Source: Micavibrio sp. UBA6145 (GTDB taxonomy: Bacteria > Pseudomonadota > Alphaproteobacteria > Micavibrionales > UBA1664). Taken from it: a DNA stretch of 64,000 bases. Positions 44,518-53,275 of this stretch are shown here, piece by piece. The first letter of the stretch is position 1; every line of letters starts with the position of its first letter. The stretch is from assembly GCA_002423205.1 (NCBI GenBank), contig DIUZ01000020.1, positions 43,366-107,365 of the forward strand, in the 5' to 3' direction. The notes below the pieces were generated by a model. The model was not told where the DNA came from. It did not search any database and saw nothing but the letters and a program-made list of their open reading frames with translations. Made by a program: the position numbers and the translations under genes.

Positions 44518-45200
44518 AGACGGAACATACGTTCAACAACACGGGCAAGATGCGCCACGAGTTCAGTGCCAGCGCCGTCGCGGAACATTTCCGGGTCGCG
44601 TGAACCAAAGCACAATACTGCGGGTGGTGTCTGCATGGAAATATCGACGCGAAGCACGGCCTGTGACCGGACAAGGCGTGCGCCGCCGCCGTAAATGGCT
44701 TCGCTACCCTGGATGTCGGCTTGCAGAAGAACGGTTTCGCCCTGCATCCACTGGGCAATGGTGCCGGCCGGAACGACCTTGATGCCGCTGGCGTGCATAT
44801 TGGGAATGTCGCCGGTGCTGGCCTCGACAACCAGTACGGACATGTCGACATCGAGAATGGTGCTCAGGTCCATGGTGATGGCCTGAATGAATTGTACGAA
44901 GTTGCGGGCTTCGAGCAGTTTGAGCGTCGCTTCCTGAATACGGGTGACGCTATTCATGTTCATGCGGCTGACTTCGATCAGGTCGCGGGTAGTTTCGGTG
45001 ATGGTGTCGCGGTCCTTTTTCAGGCGCTGAACCATGTAATGCTGAAAATCAGCAACGCCCTTGCCCATGTTTTCCTTGGGCGGTGTCAGGTGCTCAAGAA
45101 TGTCCGGGTGACGCTGGATGAAATTCGGATTGGCTTTGAGCCAGGCCAGAATGTCCTTTTCGTTCAGGGAGTCCTTGGGCGTTTTCGTGTCAGTCATCAT
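44496..45200 (-). CDS. DUF484 family protein
   Basis: 234 residues, cytosolic. The N-terminus has the family pattern ILAWLKANPNFIQRHPDILEHL, then a basic coiled-coil region (FQHYMVQRLKKDRDTI) and a GAF-like domain (LDVDMSVLVVEAS, VLCFGSRDPEMF). The function of DUF484 is not established; it is regularly encoded next to xerC, as here, with a 22-base overlap. Confidence 0.85.
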   Translation of the reverse strand: MMTDTKTPKDSLNEKDILAWLKANPNFIQRHPDILEHLTPPKENMGKGVADFQHYMVQRLKKDRDTITETTRDLIEVSRMNMNSVTRIQEATLKLLEARNFVQFIQAITMDLSTILDVDMSVLVVEASTGDIPNMHASGIKVVPAGTIAQWMQGETVLLQADIQGSEAIYGGGARLVRSQAVLRVDISMQTPPAVLCFGSRDPEMFRDGAGTELVAHLARVVERMFRLWLDVPA

Positions 45201-45319
45201 GAGGATTCGGTACGTGTAAGAAGTTCAACAAATCAGAGTCTAACATGACTCGGGGCGGTTTTTATGGAGAACTTTTAGCCCAGGATGATCAGCAGAATAC
45301 CGCCCATGCTTGCAGGACC

Positions 45320-46714
45320 TTAGATATGAATCGGGCGGCCGTCGACGGCGAGTGCCGCTTCCTTGACCGCTTCGTTCAGTGTCGGGTGTGCGTGGCAGAT
45401 GCGTGCGATGTCTTCCGCCGAACCGCCGAACTCCATGATCGTGACGATTTCCGCAATCAGCGTACCCGCTTCGGGGCCGAGGATATGCGCGCCCAGAACG
45501 CGGTCGGTCGTGGCATCCGCCAGAATTTTGACGAACCCGTCGGTCGAGCCGATGGCACGTGCGCGGCCGTTGGCCGTGAACGGGAATTTGCCGACCTTGT
45601 AGGCGGTGCCGGATTCTTTCAACTGTTCTTCGGTTTTGCCGACCGATGCGATTTCAGGCCATGTGTACACAACACCCGGGATAGCATCGTAATCGATGTG
45701 GCCGGATTGACCCGCCAGCATTTCAGCCAGAACGACGCCCTCGTCTTCGGCCTTATGCGCGAGCATCGCGCCCCTGATCACGTCACCGATGGCGTAGATG
45801 CCAGGCACGCTGGTTTCGAAGTGATCGTTCACATCCACGCGGCCACGATTGTCGAGCGTGACGCCGACTTTATCAAGGCCCAGCGTTGCTGTGTGCGCTT
45901 TGCGGCCGACAGCCACAAGGACGACATCGGCGTTCAGCGTTTCCGCCTTGCCGCCGGCGGCGGGCTCGACGGTCAGGGCGACGCCCTTCTTGCCGGTTTC
46001 GGCACCGGTGCATTTGCTGGACAGCTTAAATACGATGCCCTGTTTTTCAAGGACGCGTTGCGCCTGCTTGGCGGTTTCGAGGTCCATGCCGGGCAGGATG
46101 CGGTCGAGATATTCAATCACGGTGACCTTGGCACCCAGACGACGCCAGACGGTGCCGAGTTCGAGACCGATGACACCCGCACCGATGACGATCATTTCGT
46201 CCGGCACTTTTTCCAGCGTCAATGCGCCGGTGGAGGACACGATTTGTTTTTCGTCGATCGTAATGCCCGGCAGCGGCGTTACGTCGGAGCCGGTGGCAAT
46301 GACAATGTGTTTGGCGGCGTATGTTTCGTCGCCGACCTTGACCTGACCGGCGGCAGGGATTGATCCCTCACCCTTCAGCCAGTCGATCTTGTTTTTCTTC
46401 ATCAGGAATTCGATGCCCTTGGTGTTGTCCGCAACGACCTTGGACTTGAACGCCATCATGGCGGCTAGATCGAGTTTCAGCGAACCGATCTTGATGCCGA
46501 AATCGGCGTAGTGATGACCGGCACCTTCGAATTTTTCAGATGATGACAGCAGCGCCTTGGACGGTATGCAGCCGACATTCAGACATGTGCCGCCGAGCGT
46601 GGCGCGCTTTTCAACGATCGCGGTTTTCATGCCCAGCTGGGCACAACGGATGGCGCAGACATAACCGCCGGGGCCGGAACCGATTACGATGACATCATAG
46701 GATTTTTCGGACAT
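45320..46714 (-). CDS. lpd: Dihydrolipoyl dehydrogenase, second copy (2-oxoglutarate dehydrogenase type)
   Basis: 464 residues with FAD motif GSGPGGYVCAIRCAQLG, redox disulfide GGTCLNVGCIPSK, NAD motif VIGAGVIGLELGTVW, YAIGDVIRGAMLAHKA and the catalytic CHAHPTLNE. The disulfide context (LNVGCIPSKALL) is the form seen in 2-oxoglutarate-type E3 of alphaproteobacteria, unlike the LNWGCIPTK of the first copy. The ATG at 46714 is preferred (AAGGA five bases upstream); a longer reading to 46750 adds 12 residues. Neighbours DUF484 and xerC are its usual companions. Confidence 0.92.
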   Translation of the reverse strand: MSEKSYDVIVIGSGPGGYVCAIRCAQLGMKTAIVEKRATLGGTCLNVGCIPSKALLSSSEKFEGAGHHYADFGIKIGSLKLDLAAMMAFKSKVVADNTKGIEFLMKKNKIDWLKGEGSIPAAGQVKVGDETYAAKHIVIATGSDVTPLPGITIDEKQIVSSTGALTLEKVPDEMIVIGAGVIGLELGTVWRRLGAKVTVIEYLDRILPGMDLETAKQAQRVLEKQGIVFKLSSKCTGAETGKKGVALTVEPAAGGKAETLNADVVLVAVGRKAHTATLGLDKVGVTLDNRGRVDVNDHFETSVPGIYAIGDVIRGAMLAHKAEDEGVVLAEMLAGQSGHIDYDAIPGVVYTWPEIASVGKTEEQLKESGTAYKVGKFPFTANGRARAIGSTDGFVKILADATTDRVLGAHILGPEAGTLIAEIVTIMEFGGSAEDIARICHAHPTLNEAVKEAALAVDGRPIHI

Positions 46715-46762
46715 GGGATTCCTTGGGGCACAATTGAACAGGACGCCCAAAGAATTAGCGGA

Positions 46763-46788
46763 TCAGGCCCCTTTTCACAAGGCCCTGA
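46763..46788 (-). terminator. Putative terminator downstream of the LOG/Ham1-like gene
   Basis: Imperfect inverted repeat TCAGGCCCCTT and AAGGCCCTGA with a five-base loop, 10 bases past the stop of the large gene on the minus strand. No strong T-run follows. Confidence 0.35.
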
Positions 46789-46797
46789 AACGGGGGT

Positions 46798-49716
46798 TTA
46801 CGCGAGGCGCAGGGCCCGTTTTTTGTCCGGGGCTTTGCGCGGTTCTGTCCAGGGGGCGTTGGCAGGAATATAGATTTCGCCGGGTTTGAGCGCCTTTTGC
46901 ATGGCGGCGCGTGATTTCATAAGAATATCCAGCGCCTGTTCCTGTCTGTCAACGACATGGACGTTGAGGCGAATCATTTCGTCATTGCTCATCATATTTA
47001 TAAGCGGATCAAAGACGCGGATACCGTCAATCTGTTCATTCACGATGACGAGCGGGCGATTGGACACCGGCATGATGCCCCATTGGCGCATCAGGATGGA
47101 TGCGGCGATTTCCTGGATGGAACCGGCACCGCCGGCCATCAGGATTTCGGCATCCGTGTTCATCAGGTGCGCCATGCGCTGTTCGATCACTTCGAAAATG
47201 CGCGCGTCGTCATTGTCCTTGTGCCAGCCGCCTTCGCGTTCAAACGTGTCGTGGCACTGATAGGACGTGACATGGTTGCGGGGCATTTCTTCGCGGCGAT
47301 CGCGACGCCAGTCGCGGCGCGCCTGGTGGACGCCTTCGGATGTGGCGACCATCAGGCCTTCTTTACCGCCACCATTGATCAGCGAAAAACCGTTCTGCGC
47401 GAGGCTATAGGCAAAAGCATGCGCGTTTTTGCACGCGTCGGTTTCCTTGCCCAGCGAGGCGGAGCAGTAGACGGTCACGCGATACAGATCCGCGGGCATT
47501 TCGATGCCGTCGTCTTTTTCAACGATGCCCTTTTCCGTGATTTTCGGGCGGATATAACTGGTGTTGAATTTTTTTAGGCCCCTGCGCAGCGCGGTGCCTG
47601 ATGTATACACGCCCATGATGTCATCCTGGCGATTATTGAGCAGCGGCGTCTGCGCCAGATGGTGGAAGATATTTTCCTGGGCCGCCCATGATGTATTGCC
47701 TGTCAGATGGCCAAAGAATTTAGCCTTGATCGCGCGGTCATCGACCTGTTTTCCCACCACGAGAGAGTAATACAGAAGTGTCTTAAGCCATTTAATACCT
47801 GAGAAATTATAGAGTTTGTGGCTGTCCTCGGTCAGCAGGAAACCGTCGGCTTCTTTATACAAGGCGCGCAAGCGATTCAGAACGCTTTCGGCCTTCTGGC
47901 GATGCGTGTCGCCAGTGCGGGTTGTGTCACGCAACAGGGGGCCTTTGTTGCGGAATTCAGCCATGCTGAAACGGCTGCCGTTGCCGGACATCATTTTAAA
48001 TGCACCGGTAACAATGCGATGCATACGACGATTGCCGTGGCCGTAAATGTCTGCAAACAGGGTGTGAAGACTTGCGATACGGTAGTTTTGCTTACCGCTT
48101 GCGGCGGCATTGAATTCCAGATTGAAATTCGAAAGATTTTTGCTGTGCTCGCTCACGCCGGTTACGTCGCTGAGCGCGCGGATTGAACCGACCACTTCGG
48201 AGTGCGTTTCGATGTAGCCATCGATTTCAGCCTTTGTGCGGCGCTGTTTCGGTGGTAAGTGGCCGTCGAAAGCCGTCGGCACTAGATAATGGTCCGTCTG
48301 GAAAGCCTGAATTCGCTTGCCGCGCGCATCAAGGGTCGGCGATGGGTGGGTGCGTGCCGTTGATTGCACCTTTGCCATGGTTGCGATGTAACGCAGGTTC
48401 TGCTCTTTCAGCCAGTCAAGGCGCACCGCAATGTGGCAGGCGGTGTCATTGACTGTAAGGTCTGCAGCTTTGGCGTTTTCTTTGCTTTCAATTTCCGTGA
48501 CTGCGCCGGCAAGCATGTCTTCAAACAGACGGGTGCGCGACACGGTTTTAAGGATGCCTGCCAGTTCGGCCCCGGGACCCGGTTTCAGCAGATACGGGTT
48601 GAGCAATGGGCGGATGGGATCAAACGCGCGCGCATCCATGATGCGGTAGTCGAGGAATTCAAGACCGCGATCATCAAACATCAGCCAGACATTTTCAGGG
48701 CGCTTGCCATTCGTGCACAGGGCCGCGGCCACTTTGTCGTAGCCTTCATCGCGGATACGGTCGACAACGGATTGCAGCTTTTCCATGTTGTTGCCCTCAA
48801 GGCTGCAACTGGTTTCGTCTGCTTCGCGGGGTTTTACATCAATGACCGAGTTAAGCGAGTAAACGTTGACGCGCGCGCGCAGCGTGGCAAAGGCCGCGCT
48901 GATTTCCTTGGATTTGTGCGGCGAACCTGATGCCACGTAAATCGTGTCCCCGGGCATGATGCTGGCATCCATTCGGTCACAGCCTGGGGGGGTGTGTCTA
49001 TCTGGCAGGTTTTTGAGAACCTGAAGCGTCGATGACGTGCCTTCATCGGCGGTTTCATTGCCACCAGGATAATGGGTGATGTGAACGCCGTACGCTGCCA
49101 GAAGCGGATCGTTCGCGCTTATGCCAATGGCGTCCAGCAAAGGATTCCAGAAACCGTTATGCGTATTCTGGATGATCAGTGCGGTATCTTTTGCGCGTCC
49201 ATCGTTTGTAAGTTTTGCATAGAGGATGTGCAGCGCCTGACGCAGGCTGTGCATGTCGCCACGCGTAAGGATCAGGGCGCCTGCGTCTTCGCATTGTTCA
49301 AGCGGATCGCTTGTGTCGAAATTGCCGGTGCGCGAGAGATTGCGGAAATATGGATCGAGGCCAAGGACCTTGTAATTAAAAACGCCGTCATTGCTGGCGG
49401 CGCTATCGAGAACTTGTCGGCGTTGGGTCAGTTCCTGCGAAATCGGATGAACCCATGTCTTGCCCTTATATCGCGCGAGCGCTGTGTCGGACGGGTCTTC
49501 ACCTGGGAGATAAACATACGACGCAGGCGCTTCGGTCAGGAACCCGTCATTCCACATTCGGGAAAGGAGAGGGATAAGTTCTTTGGGATATTCGGTCGGT
49601 TTATCCCCGCGGCAGATTGCCTCCACGGGTCGGAGAAGAAGCTGGATTTTTGCGGCCACCTGTTCTGCGGTGGCGCCAGTCAGTATTCTTTGTCCCGTCA
49701 CGTCCCTGTTTCCCAT
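46798..49716 (-). CDS. Large LOG-family fusion: LOG-like / Ham1-like / LOG
   Basis: 972 residues from the ATG at 49716 (a TTG at 49734 would add six). The C-terminal part (about 745-924) is a LOG/lysine-decarboxylase-like nucleotide phosphoribohydrolase domain: VTVYCSASLG, NGGGKEGLM, and MAGGAGSIQE where the family has PGGxGTxxE. Residues 145-216 look like a second, eroded copy (ALILTRGDMHSLRQAL, NTHNGFWNPLL). Residues 257-404 resemble Ham1/RdgB NTP pyrophosphatases (IYVASGSPHKSKEI, FDDRGLEFLDY, KPGPGAELAGILKTV). The middle 400 residues are unrecognised. Together this suggests hydrolysis of nucleotides to base plus ribose phosphate. Cytosolic; no signal peptide. The domain calls other than the C-terminal LOG are inference. 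Confidence 0.72.
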   Translation of the reverse strand: MGNRDVTGQRILTGATAEQVAAKIQLLLRPVEAICRGDKPTEYPKELIPLLSRMWNDGFLTEAPASYVYLPGEDPSDTALARYKGKTWVHPISQELTQRRQVLDSAASNDGVFNYKVLGLDPYFRNLSRTGNFDTSDPLEQCEDAGALILTRGDMHSLRQALHILYAKLTNDGRAKDTALIIQNTHNGFWNPLLDAIGISANDPLLAAYGVHITHYPGGNETADEGTSSTLQVLKNLPDRHTPPGCDRMDASIMPGDTIYVASGSPHKSKEISAAFATLRARVNVYSLNSVIDVKPREADETSCSLEGNNMEKLQSVVDRIRDEGYDKVAAALCTNGKRPENVWLMFDDRGLEFLDYRIMDARAFDPIRPLLNPYLLKPGPGAELAGILKTVSRTRLFEDMLAGAVTEIESKENAKAADLTVNDTACHIAVRLDWLKEQNLRYIATMAKVQSTARTHPSPTLDARGKRIQAFQTDHYLVPTAFDGHLPPKQRRTKAEIDGYIETHSEVVGSIRALSDVTGVSEHSKNLSNFNLEFNAAASGKQNYRIASLHTLFADIYGHGNRRMHRIVTGAFKMMSGNGSRFSMAEFRNKGPLLRDTTRTGDTHRQKAESVLNRLRALYKEADGFLLTEDSHKLYNFSGIKWLKTLLYYSLVVGKQVDDRAIKAKFFGHLTGNTSWAAQENIFHHLAQTPLLNNRQDDIMGVYTSGTALRRGLKKFNTSYIRPKITEKGIVEKDDGIEMPADLYRVTVYCSASLGKETDACKNAHAFAYSLAQNGFSLINGGGKEGLMVATSEGVHQARRDWRRDRREEMPRNHVTSYQCHDTFEREGGWHKDNDDARIFEVIEQRMAHLMNTDAEILMAGGAGSIQEIAASILMRQWGIMPVSNRPLVIVNEQIDGIRVFDPLINMMSNDEMIRLNVHVVDRQEQALDILMKSRAAMQKALKPGEIYIPANAPWTEPRKAPDKKRALRLA

Positions 49717-49872
49717 GAGCCAGTAGTTATGCAAACTGGTTATAGAAAATTTATGCAGCTCTTGTCAAAATCTGCTTTTGAAGTTTTTTACCCTGTTTTT
49801 CAGCCGCTTGCGAGTCCGCCAAGACCCCTTACTCACAGGGGGTTTTAACGGTTGGGAAAAGACCAATTTGAC

Positions 49873-50328
49873 TTAGGCCCCACCCCAGTCTTCAAGCCAT
49901 AAATCAGGCTTTTCGTCGATAAACTTGCGACAAAGCGCAATGCAGTCCGGGTCGTTCACTTCAATCACTTCGACGCCGCGTTCGCGCAAAAGCACCTCGT
50001 TCCCGCTGGAATTGGTGGTGTCGCCGACGACGACTCGTTGAATCTTGAACTGCAGGATCGTGCCCGTGCACATCATGCAGGGGCTTAAGGTCGTGTACAT
50101 GGTGGTATTGCGGCGGCTTTTCATACGGCCTGCGGCGCGCATGGCGGCCATTTCGCCGTGGATGATGGGGTTACCCTCCTGGACCAGGGCGTTGTGCCCC
50201 TCACCCAGGATTTCGCCGGTTTCATTGTCAACGATGACGCCGCCAATGGGGCATCCGCCCTCGTTATAGCCTTTCAGGGCTTGTTCGTAGGCGCGGCGCA
50301 TATACACTTCGTGGGATTGATATGTCAT
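49873..50328 (-). CDS. Cytosine deaminase, yeast Fcy1 type
   Basis: 151-residue zinc nucleobase deaminase. Zinc site His57-Gly-Glu59 (IIHGEMAAMRAAGR) and SPCMMC (Cys84, Cys87). The PCMMCTGTI and the C-terminal FIDEKPDLWLEDWG closely follow yeast cytosine deaminase, so conversion of cytosine to uracil is the best guess; guanine or other base deaminase is possible. The ATG at 50328 has AGGAG eight bases upstream. It diverges from the next deaminase gene with only 21 bases between starts. Confidence 0.88.
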   Translation of the reverse strand: MTYQSHEVYMRRAYEQALKGYNEGGCPIGGVIVDNETGEILGEGHNALVQEGNPIIHGEMAAMRAAGRMKSRRNTTMYTTLSPCMMCTGTILQFKIQRVVVGDTTNSSGNEVLLRERGVEVIEVNDPDCIALCRKFIDEKPDLWLEDWGGA

Positions 50329-50349
50329 TGGTTTGTCTCCTGTTCACGC

Positions 50350-51318
50350 ATGGCTTTAGCAGATACCGCACTCATCCTTCAATACATGCAACAGGCCGTT
50401 GACGTCGTCCTGACGGGCGAACATGCCGACAGCAAGGTTTCCGCCTGTGCTTTCCACCCGGAACAACCCGAGATTCCCGCCGTCGCCACGGTCAGCGCCC
50501 GCCCGGATTGCCTGAAAGGTCACTTTGCCTGGGATGCCCGCATCGGTGCGTCCAGCCAGTTTATTCATGCGGAGCTTGCCGCGCTTTTGAAATTCGGCGG
50601 CAATTTACGCGGTGCGCATGTCTGCGTGACCGATCCGTTCTGTCCCAACTGCGCCAAGAACATGGCCGAGGCCGGCGTGCGCGCCATCTATATCGACCAT
50701 AAAGGCTTTCAGAAAGACTTCATCGCGCGGAATGGCGACGAATTCAAAACCATGTCCATGCTGATCGCTGAAAAGGCGGGCATCAGTGTTTTTGAAGTCA
50801 ACCGCAAGGCGGGCACGGTTACGCCGATTTTGGACCAGCAGGCAACCACTCGCCCCGCATCTACGGCAATTGAATTTTTTGATATTGCGGACGGCATGAC
50901 GCTGGAAAGTGCTATGCAGACATTTAAAAACCGTCTTGGCACGCGCGAAGCATGGACGCTGGCGTTTGTTAAAGAACGCGACGGCAGTCCGCGCGGGCTT
51001 CTGGTGTTCGAGGCATTGCCGCCGGGCATCACACCCGAAGATTACCGCACGCGCGGCACGGATACCGGCAAATACCGTTTTCCCATCGACCCGCTGACAC
51101 GGCTTGGCATCATTACGCGACGCATGGGTATGACATTGCTCGATCCGCGTATAGGTTGCGCACGGCTTCCGTCGTCGCGCTCGCTTGTCAACGCGCTGGG
51201 CATGGGTATATCAAACCTGTTACTGGCCTCGGCCCAGCCAGACCATGATCCGCTCGGTCTGGCCGCAATCACCCTGTTGCGGGATAAAAAGATTTTGAAC
51301 GTATCGGAGATGACATGA
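50350..51318 (+). CDS. Cytidine/deoxycytidylate deaminase-like protein with long unknown C-terminal domain
   Basis: 322 residues. The N-terminal 130 residues form a CDA-fold zinc deaminase: His73-Ala-Glu75 (FIHAELAALLKFGG) and PFCPNC (Cys98, Cys101), followed by AGVRAIYIDHKG. The last 180 residues match nothing I recognise; they include FVKERDGSPRGLLVFEALPPG and DPRIGCARLPSSRSLVNALG. The ATG at 50350 has no ribosome site, so it may be leaderless; a longer reading would run antisense through the neighbouring deaminase. The stop overlaps the lipoprotein gene by four bases. The substrate (dCMP, cytidine or an unusual base) is open. Confidence 0.75.
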   Translation: MALADTALILQYMQQAVDVVLTGEHADSKVSACAFHPEQPEIPAVATVSARPDCLKGHFAWDARIGASSQFIHAELAALLKFGGNLRGAHVCVTDPFCPNCAKNMAEAGVRAIYIDHKGFQKDFIARNGDEFKTMSMLIAEKAGISVFEVNRKAGTVTPILDQQATTRPASTAIEFFDIADGMTLESAMQTFKNRLGTREAWTLAFVKERDGSPRGLLVFEALPPGITPEDYRTRGTDTGKYRFPIDPLTRLGIITRRMGMTLLDPRIGCARLPSSRSLVNALGMGISNLLLASAQPDHDPLGLAAITLLRDKKILNVSEMT

Positions 51319-51779
51319 AAAAACTTTTGATGATTGCCGCGGCCGTTCTGGCTTTAAGCGCCTGTGACCAAAACCCGCAGGAGGCCCGCGAGCGCGCGAC
51401 CAATGCCAATGAGGCCGTTGAAGTCCCGTCTGTTTCAGGCGCATCGACACCGGCGCAAGCAACACCGCAGGCGCAATCAGGCGTCGTTGGCGGCGCGATG
51501 GTGAACACGCCCGTGTCCAGCAGCTCACCCGCCATGCAAAACACGCCTGCGCCAACCGTTGCGCAGGCAACGGCGCAGGCTGGCTCACCCGCAAGCACAT
51601 GCGGGGCGGATCAGTCATGGGTAGGGCAGCCGCTAAAATCCATCGACTTAAGCAAAATCACCGGCGTGATCCGGACAATTTATCCGAACCAGCCGGTGAC
51701 GATGGATTACAGCGATCAGCGCCTGAACATCATTCTTGAGCCCGGCACCGATAAGGTGCTGGAAGTGAAGTGCGGTTAA
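51315..51779 (+). CDS. Lipoprotein with I78-type peptidase-inhibitor domain
   Basis: 154 residues. Signal peptide with lipobox LSAC (lipid Cys17), then a low-complexity Ala/Pro/Thr/Gln linker to about residue 92, then a C-terminal domain from Cys96 to Cys153 (WVGQPLKSIDL, RTIYPNQPVTMDYSDQRLNI, VKCG) with the pattern of the inhibitor family I78, where the two Cys form a disulfide. Predicted to be membrane-anchored in the periplasm and possibly to block serine peptidases. It overlaps the deaminase stop by four bases, and its stop shares TTAA with the convergent chemoreceptor gene. Confidence 0.82.
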   Translation: MKKLLMIAAAVLALSACDQNPQEARERATNANEAVEVPSVSGASTPAQATPQAQSGVVGGAMVNTPVSSSSPAMQNTPAPTVAQATAQAGSPASTCGADQSWVGQPLKSIDLSKITGVIRTIYPNQPVTMDYSDQRLNIILEPGTDKVLEVKCG

Positions 51780-53248
51780 CGCGCGAGCGTTTTTGCCGCT
51801 TCCTTCGTGGTATGCACAGCCGACGATGAGCGTTGCACCGCCTCGGCGATATTGACCACATTCTCGCTGATGGACGTTACGGCATCTGATGCGTGCTGCA
51901 TGTTGGAAGAAATTTCGCGTGTCACGGCTGATTGCTCTTCCACTGCGCTTGCGGTGCCGCTGACGTAACTTTCGACGGATTCGATGCTTTTCTTGATTTC
52001 GTTGAGCGCATTGACGACGCCTTCAGATACTTTCTGAATGCCTTCGATTTCACGCGAAATCTGTTCCGTGGCATCGGCTGCCTGCTTGGCCAGGTTTTTA
52101 ACCTCGTCGGCAACGACGGCAAATCCTTTGCCAGCGTCGCCCGCACGCGCTGCCTCAATCGTGGCATTGAGCGCAAGAAGGTTAATCTGTCCCGCAATGT
52201 TTTGAATGAGGGTGATGATACCGCCCATGGATACGGCGGCGGCGTCGAGTTTTTGTGTCGACTGATCGGCCCGGGCCGTCTCGATCATCGCGCTTTTCAC
52301 GGCTTCCAGTGACTTGACCATGCTGGACGAAATCTCCTGCACGGATGCGGTCATTTCCTCCGCGCCGGTTGCGATGGCCTGCATGTTGCTGGCGCTTTGC
52401 TGGGCGGCATGTGCCGCGTTTGATGCCTGACGATCCGTGTCTGTAACGGCAAGATCGATTTCACCAATGTTGCTGTCGATCAGTTTCTGGACATTCTCCA
52501 GCAATTCAATCTGTTTGGTGATGTCGGTGGCATATTTGACGACTTTGAAGGGTTTGCCATTCATATCCATGATCGGGTTATACGATGCCTCGATCCAGAT
52601 CACCTTGCCGCCTTTGCCTATGCGCTTGTATTGGCCGGCGTCATATTTTCCACTGGCAAGCTTGCGCCAGAATTCGGCGTATTCGGGTGAGCGTGCATAG
52701 ACCGGGTCTACAAACATGGAATGGTGCTGGCCCTGTACTTCATCCAGCGTGTAGCCGACGGCGTTCAGGAAGTTGGGATTGGCGGTGATGATCGTTCCGT
52801 CGAGATTGAAATGGATTACGGCCTGCGCCTTGTCGATGGCGGATAATTGACCCTCGGCGTCAGCGGCTTCAAGTTTTCGGGCCGTGATGTCGGTCGCAAA
52901 TTTTACGACCTTGTATGTCTTGCCGTTTTTGTCTTTGACCGGATTGTAGGTTGCCTGGATCCAGATTTCGCGCTGGCCTTTGCCAAAGCGTTTGTATTCG
53001 GCAGAATCGAAATTTCCGGCGGCCAGATTTTTCCAGAAATCGGCATATTCGGCTGACTGGGCATAGGCCGGGTCGACAAACATTCTGTGATGTTTGCCGC
53101 GCACTTCATCGAGCGTGTAGCCCATGGCGCTTAGAAAATTTTCGTTTGCCGTCAGGATCGTGCCGTCCGGCGTGAATTCAATGGCGGCCAGAGAGTGACC
53201 AATGGCGCGCAGCGTGTTCAACGCATGCGTTTTTTCTTTGCTAAACAA
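51776..53248 (-). CDS. Soluble methyl-accepting chemotaxis protein with two tandem PAS domains
   Basis: 490 residues, no membrane segment. Two PAS-PAC units (about 12-126 and 134-248) are close copies of each other (TILTANENFLSAMGYTLDEV and TIITANPNFLNAVGYTLDEV; KFATDIT and KYATDIT). The signalling domain has the conserved hairpin EAARAGDAGKGFAVVADEV. Such proteins resemble BdlA and Aer-like cytosolic sensors, reacting to redox or a bound cofactor; no ligand can be assigned. The start is a TTG at 53248, supported by AGGAG about six bases upstream. A perfect palindrome lies upstream. Confidence 0.9.
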   Translation of the reverse strand: MFSKEKTHALNTLRAIGHSLAAIEFTPDGTILTANENFLSAMGYTLDEVRGKHHRMFVDPAYAQSAEYADFWKNLAAGNFDSAEYKRFGKGQREIWIQATYNPVKDKNGKTYKVVKFATDITARKLEAADAEGQLSAIDKAQAVIHFNLDGTIITANPNFLNAVGYTLDEVQGQHHSMFVDPVYARSPEYAEFWRKLASGKYDAGQYKRIGKGGKVIWIEASYNPIMDMNGKPFKVVKYATDITKQIELLENVQKLIDSNIGEIDLAVTDTDRQASNAAHAAQQSASNMQAIATGAEEMTASVQEISSSMVKSLEAVKSAMIETARADQSTQKLDAAAVSMGGIITLIQNIAGQINLLALNATIEAARAGDAGKGFAVVADEVKNLAKQAADATEQISREIEGIQKVSEGVVNALNEIKKSIESVESYVSGTASAVEEQSAVTREISSNMQHASDAVTSISENVVNIAEAVQRSSSAVHTTKEAAKTLAR

Positions 53249-53275
53249 TAGCTTCTCCTAAACCTATGATGGGAT

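Noticed and set aside
45275..45307. Ten-codon minus-strand frame (MGGILLIILG) between DUF484 and lpd
   Set aside because: Too short to support as a gene; could be the remnant of a small membrane protein, but nothing else backs it.
49821..49845. Weak hairpin after the cytosine deaminase gene
   Set aside because: Only a short CCCC/GGGG stem with a long loop and no T-run on the transcribed strand.
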